A stretch of 64,000 nt of DNA, taken from UBA7396 sp034676185 (GTDB taxonomy: Bacteria; Patescibacteriota; Gracilibacteria; BD1-5; UBA6164). Of the stretch, positions 56,439 to 64,000 are shown in pieces; position 1 is the first letter of the stretch; the number at the start of each line of letters is the position of its first letter. A program made the translations under genes and the position numbers. The stretch lies in contig JAUCCN010000003.1 of the NCBI GenBank assembly GCA_034676185.1, positions 36,787-100,786 of the forward strand, written 5' to 3'. The notes under the pieces were generated by a model that had not been told where the DNA came from, searched no databases, and worked only from the letters and a program-made list of their open reading frames with translations.

Positions 56439-58052
56439 TATTTCTTGTGGATAATCAAAATCTAAATCAATAATTTTTAATCATTTTTCTTGATTTACTC
56501 TTCTTAATGTTTCTTGAAATTCATGTTTATTTTGTACTTTATATCATTTTCCTCAGAAACTTTCAGCTAATTTTACAAAGTCTGGATTTCCAAAATCAAG
56601 CCCCCACATTGGCATATTTGCACCAACTTGTTTCCATTTGATCATTCCGTAACTTGCATTATTTAAAACGACTACGGTAATATCTAAATTAAGTCTTACT
56701 GCTGTTTCTAAATCTCAAAGATTCATCACCAGTCCTCAGTCTCAAGTTACCACTACTACACTTTTTTCTGGATGTAAAATTTTTGCTTCCATTCCTGATG
56801 CAAGTCAAGCTCACATAGTAGCAAGTGCATTATCTAAAAGAAGTGTATTTGCTTCAAAAGTTTTATAATTTCTTGCAAACCATACTTTATAAAGTCCATT
56901 ATCTAAAGCTACAATATCATCATTTTTTAATACATCTCTTACATCTTGTACGAGTTGTCTTGGTCACATAACTCCAGTTTCTGCAACTTCTTTTTCTCTA
57001 TTTTCAAGAATTTTTTTCTCATAATTTTCTTTTATTTCATAGATTTCTTTAAAGTTCCAATTTCCAGTATCAATATTTGATTTTGATAATTGCCAAAATG
57101 TACTTCCAATATCTCAAATTATTTCTAAATATGGATTATACACTTCATCAATATTTGCTTCATAAAAATTGATATGAATATTTTTTGTTCCTCATTCTCA
57201 GATTAAGTGAGTTGGTTTTTCAATTGGATCATATCCAACAGAAAGTATCAAATCAGCTTTTTTAATGGCATCATGAATATAATCATTTGTTGTTAATGCT
57301 GCTGTTCCAAGATATTCTTTCACATCTTCGCTTACTACTCATTTTCACATTTGAGAAGCAAAAAATGGAATATTATGTTTGGTAATAAATTCAGTTAAAT
57401 ATTTTGTAATTCTTTTTCTATTTGCTCCAGCTCATACTAAAATAATTGGAGATTTAGCTTTTTGCAATTCTTGTACGAGTAATGCAATTGCTTTTTCATC
57501 AATAATTGGTCTTCTAATTTTTTCTACACTGATATTAAGATTTGGATTTTCTACCTCTTCTGCTGCAATATCTTCAGGTAATTCAATAGCTACTGCTCCC
57601 GGTCTTTCAGAAGTTGCAATTCTAAATGCATTTTCTAAAATGTATGGAATTTTATTTCCTGAAACAATAGAAGTTGCATATTTTGTAATTGGTTTCATCA
57701 TAGCAACTACATCTATAATTTGGAAAAGTCCTTGTTTTGATTTTTTAATCGGTTTTTGTCCCGTAATAACCATTATTGGAAATCCTCATAATTGTGCATA
57801 TGCTACTCAAGTTACCATATTGGTTGCTCAGGGTCCGAGAGTTGCTAATGCTACTCAAAGTTTTCCTGTTAATCTTCCGTATGTTGCTGCCATAAATACA
57901 GCTGTTTGCTCATTTCTGGTAATAACTAATTTTATTTTCCCAGATTTTCTTATACTATCTACTAAATCAAGATTTTCTTCTCATGGTACTCAATAAATCG
58001 TATGTACTCATTTCTTCTCTAATATTTCTACAAATAGGTCAGATGATTTCAT
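56433..58052 (-). CDS. acetolactate synthase-like thiamine-pyrophosphate enzyme
   Basis: 539 residues. The N-terminal TPP domain has YGVPGEENLDLVD and ITRNEQTAVFMA with the catalytic glutamate, ATLGPGATNMVTG and ITGQKP. The C-terminal domain has VVTGDGGLVMNLGDLETAV and then VVVLNNASYGM (GDG...NN TPP/Mg motif). It resembles catabolic acetolactate synthase (AlsS), which joins two pyruvates, more than pyruvate oxidase, but the family is broad. No ilvN or acetolactate decarboxylase gene is next to it. Confidence 0.85.
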
Positions 58053-58162
58053 TACTTTTTTAGTTAAAAATTAAACACTATAGATTATATAGTATTTTGA
58101 TTTTATTGCAAATGTTTTTTTGGAAATGGTACCAATTTTGACTTTTTACATATTTATTTATA

Positions 58163-61100
58163 TTAATTTTTAAGTTCACAAATTTTTTTTAGAGATTCAA
58201 TAATTTCATATATATTTTCTATTAAATATTTGTTTGTATATCTTATAACCTTAATGTGTCATAATTTTGCAACAATTTTATTTCTTGTATAATCATAACT
58301 TTTTTTATTATCATGACTATTTCAATCAAGTTCAATATTTAAATATTTATTAAATCATTTCAGTTTTAATTTGAAATCAAGTTCATATTTTCAATTATTT
58401 TCTATAGAATGAAAATCAAATTTTATATTTGCTTTTTTTAGTTCTTCAAAAAATATTTTTTCATATTCAGTATCAAATTTATTTATTTTTATTATTTCCT
58501 TTTGTTTTGAAATAACATCAATATAGTCAATTAATTCCTTCATTAAATTGATTCATTTTTCATCTTTTGCTTTATAAATAGAATCTTTATCTCAAAAAAT
58601 ATAAAATGTACTTTTTGCCCTTGATACAGCAACATTTAATAAGTTTTTATCATTCCATAAATTTGATTTTGGATAAACTGGTGAATATAAAATAATATCT
58701 TTTTCATCTCATTGAAATCTATGAACTGTATTTATTAAAATATTTTTCTGTTCTGATAATCACTCTTGTCTTAAATATTTATTTAATAATGTTACTTGAT
58801 TTCTATAAGGACTAATTACTCATATAGTTATTTTATCTCAATAAAATTGAATTAATTCTTTTAAATATTCTATAATTGCTTTTGCTTCTTCCTCATTTTG
58901 TTTTGTTTTTTCAGTATCTTTTGCTTTTATACTTTTTAACCAATGAATTCATAAAGGAGTAAGACTTTCATCTATATTTTTATTACAAATATATGACTTT
59001 GGAAATAAATCATACTCTCAAATAATTTTATTTGAAAAATTAATTATATCAGAATAACATCTATAATGTTCTTTTAGAGCAAAAGTTTCTTGATTAAAAA
59101 TTCAGTTATATATATGATTTATTGAATTAAACGCACTTAAGCTATAATCTTTACTTTTACCATAATTAAATATATTTTTAAAATCAACTTCATATATTTT
59201 CGGGTCAATATTTATTTCATTTAATTTTTGGTCAAATATTTTTTTTGAACTTCCTTCAGTTAATTTAGTAATATTTTGTAATTGATGCGGATCTCAAATG
59301 ACAACTATCTTTTTACACCTATACATAAGTGGAATTATACTTGCTAAATCATTTTGAGATGCTTCATCAATAATTAAATAATCATAAAATCATTTTTCTA
59401 ATGGTAATTTTGATGTTGATTGATTTGTAGTAACAAATATATTAACTTTTCAAAAAACTTTTTCATACATTTCTTTTAAAAATACATCTTTATTCTTTCA
59501 AGTTTCTTTAATTTTATCATAAGCATTATAAATTCAATCTATAGAATCCTTAATCTTAGGTTTAAAATCTTTTATATTTTCATATATTTTATATGACAAA
59601 TAATTTTTTGATTTTTCTTCTAATACTTTTTGTTCTTCATATAACTCTTTAGAAAGTATAGAAATAGATTTTTTATTTGTTTTTAATTTATTTAAAAAAT
59701 TATTGATATTGTTTTTTACTTTATTTGTATCTTCTAATTTTATTATTTCATTGAAAATACTTCAAATATTTCATGAAAACTTTTCTCTTAAATAAATTAA
59801 AAAATCTCATCAAATATTTTTTTGTAATTCAGTAAATATATTTACTTGAAAAGATTTATAATCATTTAAATTTTTTTGTTTTTCTTGAACTAAATTTTTA
59901 ATAAGAATACTTTTATTTTTAGATTCTAATAATAAATCAAATAAATTTAAAATTATCTCATAATTTAAATTGAAAAAATTTATATATAATTCATCTGATA
60001 TTTTTGATAAATAACTATTGTATTCTTTTATACTATATTCTTTTTCTTGATTTATAATCCTTATATTATCTTCTATTTTTAATATTTTTTTATAAAGTTT
60101 TAAAGATTTAGATATATTATCTATTTCATTTCAAATTTCTAAAAAGTTTCAACTTTTAAAATATTTTCAAAATATACTTTTCAAATTATCTATATATTCT
60201 TCTTGTAATTTTAAATTATTTTGAAGATCATTATTTCAATTAACAAAATTGTTATAGGTTTTTTCATAATCATGTAACTTAAAAATATCATCTATTTTAT
60301 ATAATATATCCTCAGAGTCTGTAGAATTTTTTTGATTCACATTGATAAAGTAATTTTTAATTTCAATATTAGATTGTAGATTTATTAAATCTAGATAAGA
60401 GTTATATATTTTTTTAAAATCTTTTTTTTGAATTCAAAATATTTTTTTAAACCAACCATACTCATTTATTTCCTTAAAATCTCTAGTTAATTTTTTTAGT
60501 TCAATTGTTAGATTATTATTATAATCTATAAAATTTCATTTTTCTAAAATTTTTTCTAAAGAATTATTTATTCAGTTATTTTTAAAATAAATATATATAT
60601 TATTTTTATTTATTTTATTATTTGATTTTATTATTCAATTATTTATTTTTTCAAAAATATCTATAAGATTTACATAATCTATATCTTTATCTAGTAAATA
60701 ATCTAAAAAATCATAATCAAAAATAAAATTAGATGAATTTTTTGATAATAAATTTATATCATCTTTATGTTTTTTAATATTGCCTTGATATTCTAATAAT
60801 TTTTCTTCTATATCTGAAACTACTTTATTAAAATCACAAGTATTTTTTATATAATCATTTTTATAAGTTTTTATATTTTTTTGTATAATTTGATCAAATT
60901 TATCTTTTATTTCATTTCATCATATTTCTAGAATTTGTTTTTTTAATATTTCAAAAATATTTTTATTTTCTATAATATCTTTTTTAAATTTTTCAATACT
61001 TTGTAAAAAATTATTATTTTTAATATTATCATTTTTTAATTTTTCAAAACTTAACTTTAAAGGTAAAAGTTTATATAAAAAATCTTTCACTTTTTCATCT

Positions 61101-62605
61101 GATATTTCTCATAATAATAACTCAAATTTCTCATATTCTTGATAATAATCTAAATATTCTTTTTGAATATTTTCTATTTCATTATAAATTTTTTTTATAA
61201 TATCTTTTTGATTCTGAATATCATTAAAAGAATACTCTTTATGGACTCATCAAGTATCTTTAGTTATTTTTCATAATATTTTTGGTAACCATTCTTTTGT
61301 TGCTTGTTTATTTCCTAACCTTAAAAATGGAAAATAAGGAAAATCATATTTTTCTAATTTCTCTATAACTGTATTTACAGCAGTATTATTTTTACTTGCA
61401 AAAATAACTGTTTTATTATTTATATACATATTTGCAAGTAAATTTACAACAACTTGAGATTTTCATGTTCAAGGAGGTCATATAACAACTGATATATTTT
61501 GATTTAATACATTATTTACAATTTTTTCTTGTTCTTGATTTAAAGATGAAATATTTACAATTTGATTTGTATTTCAAGAGTCCGAAAATTTATTTTCATT
61601 AAAAATAAATCATAAACTATTATTTTCTAAATTTTCTAAAGCAGTTTCATTTTGAATAATTCAATTATAATCAAACAATAAATTTTTTATAATTTGAATA
61701 TTATTATTTCAAGTAATAATACAAGGGTTAAAAATAAACTCATCTTCTTTATTTATATTTTGAGAAATTTTTGATTTATAATAATTTATTTTTTCTTGAA
61801 AAGAACTAGTAATTCATTTTATATCATTTTCTAAATTTTGTATCTCTTGAAATCAATCATCTCAATTATCAGATGTTGAAAAAGGGAAAATATTAATTCA
61901 TTTTTTATTTTTAATGTTATATAAAAATTCTGGTTCACTTTCTTTTAGTGATAATTCAAAACTTCAATCATCATTTGAAGTTATTTCTATTCATATAAGA
62001 TATAAAGGAGTTATAATATTATCTTTTAAATTAAAGTTATCATCTTTATCTTGAATCTCTATATATTCTAAAACTAAATAAAAGTTTTCATTTTTGTTGT
62101 TATCATAAAAATCTAGAAAATCTAAATTTGGTTTGAAATCAATTTTTGAAATTCAGTCTTTTCATTTATCAGGAGAAAAAAATAATTCTTTTAAATTTTC
62201 TTTTTCTAAAGGAGGTAAATTTAATTTTGATAATTTTACCGTTTGTAAAGATTTATTTCTTAAAGAATTATTCTCAAATGAAATGAATTTATTTAATTCA
62301 TATTTTCATCATTGTTTTTTACTATTTTTTGAATTATCAAAATCAGTTTGCGTTTTTTTAAAAAAAGAAACTAAAAAATCACTATCATAATTCTCCTGAT
62401 TTATTCATAAGGTTTTATAAAAAATATTTTTTTCATTTTCATCATATGAAAAATTTAAATATTTTTGAAAATCTTCTTCATTTTTTCAAGGAAAATAAAT
62501 ACCTGATTTAATATTATTTAAATCTATTTTTAATGATTCTTTTGAATCTTCTTCAATACAATTTTTAAAATATTTTAATATTGCCTGTTTAATATTTACC
62601 TTCAT
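58163..62605 (-). CDS. giant SF1 (Upf1-like) helicase with C-terminal nuclease-like domain
   Basis: 1,480 residues in one frame; seven lines checked showed no TAA/TAG. An N-terminal domain (1-350) is followed by Walker A GPPGTGKSQVV (about 376), in which all three glycines are TGA. Then come about 700 residues of Lys/Asn/Ile-rich coiled coil, motif II IIDEASQNDLA (about 1,080), IGDPHQLQ and the late motif VAVSRAKSTFYIFGD. The last 120 residues contain LNIELDGNSHDNKKSYDYTR and VIRYTN, the pattern of Vsr/DUF559-like endonucleases. Helicase plus Vsr-like nuclease occurs in several anti-phage systems. It lies upstream of the acetolactate-synthase-like gene as a single gene. Confidence 0.85.
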
Positions 62606-62667
62606 TTTATCTAATTTAAAAAAATATAAAATATTATATTGAATTTATATTTTTTTAAAAATGTTTT

Positions 62668-63717
62668 TTACATATCACTCTTTTCATAATCTACCATAAT
62701 CCACTTTTCCTGTGCTCCAAGATGTACCTCAACTTTCCCCTTAAAATCACTATCAATTTGAGAAACTCTTTTCACACCATCAATAGTTTGTACTAAAGGA
62801 TCAATATATCTTTTTTTCGTCTTTGAATAGACAAAATATTTTGAAGTTTGAGACTCATCATCAGATAATTTATATGTATCCATTTTGATAAAAAACTCCC
62901 ACATTTTTATAATTGATTCATTCTTTGAAGTATATATTTTTTGAATAATTTCTTCCTCTGTTATCGTATATAATTGTGGAAAATCAACTATTTTCTCTCT
63001 CATCATAGACTTTAAAATCTCAGCAAGAAATGACATTGATATATGACTTTCAAAACTAGAAAAACAACTTGAATCGTTTAAAACTGAAAGTTTTGCAAAC
63101 TCTATAGCAATTTTAGTTGTCTGAAAACCAAGCTCATGTTCTCCATTTTCATTTTTTAAAGTAACTATGTCATCATACATTTTTTTCACTTCCTGAAAAT
63201 TTTTGTATCACAAATATATTCCTCCATCCAAAGTATATTCAAGCCTATCTGAAGAAAGTTTTGGACTCTTATTATCTGCAATTGGATACTTCGTATAATC
63301 ATTAATTTCCTCAATTGATATATGATATTTTTCCAAAAGTTCCATGATTTTTTCATCATTTTTGAGAATATCTGTGATATAAAATTCAGCTGCTTCTTGA
63401 GTTTCAGTATCTCATAAAACATAATCTCATACATGAGAAAATACACTATTTGAAATATCGTGAAAAAGCCCCGCAAGAGTTTGTTTTCTATCATGAGTAA
63501 AATTCCAAATAATCAAAGCAACTCAAATACTATGTCACAAACGATTTGCTTCAAATTTATAATCAAAAAACTTTGTATATTCTGTTCCACAATTTTGCCC
63601 AATATGAGCCAATCTTTGCAAACTTTTTGCTTCTAAAAATTCATGCAAAAAATCAGGAAAATCAGGTGAAAATATTCAAAATAATTCGTAATATTCTTTT
63701 GGTAGATTATATTTCAT
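62668..63717 (-). CDS. HD-domain phosphohydrolase-like protein
   Basis: 349 residues. NRLGHSIGVALIIWNF, then TLAGLFHDISNSVFSHVGDY: H62, H86-D87 and H95 are the HD metal ligands, preceded by a short N-terminal segment typical of standalone HD enzymes. Such enzymes cleave phosphate esters of nucleotides. The C-terminal half has no recognised domain. It lies between the helicase gene and the window end, co-directional. The start at 63717 follows an AT-rich leader. Confidence 0.82.
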
Positions 63718-63727
63718 ATTTTCTATT

Positions 63728-63802
63728 TTAAGAATCAAACTGTAATTCAAATTGTATTTTTCATACAAGCTCTTGTATCAATTTTTTTTCTAAATTACTC
63801 AT
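63728..63802 (-). CDS. possible leader peptide or very small protein (24 aa)
   Basis: A 24-residue frame, MSNLEKKLIQELVGKIQFEL plus FDS, ending 10 bases before the HD gene start. It may be a le ader or an accident; nothing else supports it. Confidence 0.25.
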
Positions 63803-63878
63803 AATATGATTGATATATGGTATTTTTAGGGTATATTAAAATCACATTTATACATAAATCAATTATTTATTCATATTT

Positions 63879-64000
63879 TTAACTGAGAAAATATTTTTTC
63901 TCAAATTCATAAATTTCATCCAATTTCGCTAAAGATAATTTCGTATCTATTTCTTGTCCTTTCAAACTTAAAAATATTTTTATATCTCCAACTGGAAGTC
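63879..64000 (-). CDS. C-terminus of an unrecognised protein (cut by window edge)
   Basis: The last 40 codons of a minus-strand gene, reading LPVGDIKIFLSLKGQEIDTK and ending in EFEKKYFLS. Frame and codon use look coding; the family cannot be told from this piece. Confidence 0.55.
   Translation of the reverse strand, partial: LPVGDIKIFLSLKGQEIDTKLSLAKLDEIYEFEKKYFLS

Noticed and set aside
57379..57996. A 205-codon plus-strand frame
   Set aside because: It is antisense to the thiamine-pyrophosphate enzyme, whose motifs are unambiguous.

Overview
The window reads as part of a small, very AT-rich genome of the candidate phyla radiation that decodes UGA as glycine (translation table 25). This is the code of Gracilibacteria (BD1-5) and Absconditabacteria (SR1); the sequence alone does not say which. 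Translated with the standard code, almost every gene is cut into pieces. With UGA = Gly the pieces join in one frame and the glycines fall at invariant family positions: L2 HPHGGGEG, the Obg glycine-rich domain, the GGQ motif of RF1 and the P-loop of a helicase. Genes end only in TAA or TAG, arginine is mostly AGA, and few starts have a Shine-Dalgarno sequence.

Layout. 1-7494 (-): ribosomal protein operon L3-L4-L23-L2-S19-L22-S3-L16-L29-S17-L14-L24-L5-S14-S8-L6-L18, with a promoter and a structured leader before L3 and no S10 gene. 7705-9462: pheS (+) and a membrane-anchored nuclease-like protein (-). 9575-14548 (-): rRNA operon 16S-23S-5S-tRNA-Arg-tRNA-Val with three tandem promoters, boxA elements and long processing stems. 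14930-15414 (-): four more tRNAs. 15651-21040 (-): gyrB, a HIT protein, prfA (RF1), a T4 endonuclease V homologue and obg. 21223-22425 (+): tRNA-Glu, initiator tRNA, tRNA-Met, a tail-anchored HTH protein and tRNA-Arg(CCT).

About 22.3-32 kb is an accessory island. It begins with a large serine recombinase whose reading frame runs antisense through tRNA-Arg(CCT). Next come several unrecognised genes, a tyrosine recombinase preceded by palindromes, a membrane-anchored protein, a strong RNA fold, and a four-gene operon: Hanks kinase, 389-residue unknown protein, PP2C phosphatase, and a PD-(D/E)XK nuclease carrying a winged-helix-like insert. I regard this operon as the best candidate for an undescribed signalling or defence system.

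32.1-39.8 kb: a membrane-anchored DsbA-like protein, era, a methyltransferase/endonuclease pair, rpsF-ssb-rpsR and typA. 39.9-53.2 kb (-): one uninterrupted frame for a secreted protein of about 4,420 residues with FG-GAP-like and calcium-binding motifs and a proline-rich stalk, a plausible surface or host-contact protein. 53.3-64 kb: a DUF2798-like membrane protein, an aldehyde dehydrogenase, an ATPase gene with an internal TAG, a methyltransferase, an acetolactate synthase-like enzyme, a 1,480-residue SF1 helicase with a huge coiled-coil insert and a C-terminal nuclease-like domain, an HD-domain protein and a truncated unknown gene.
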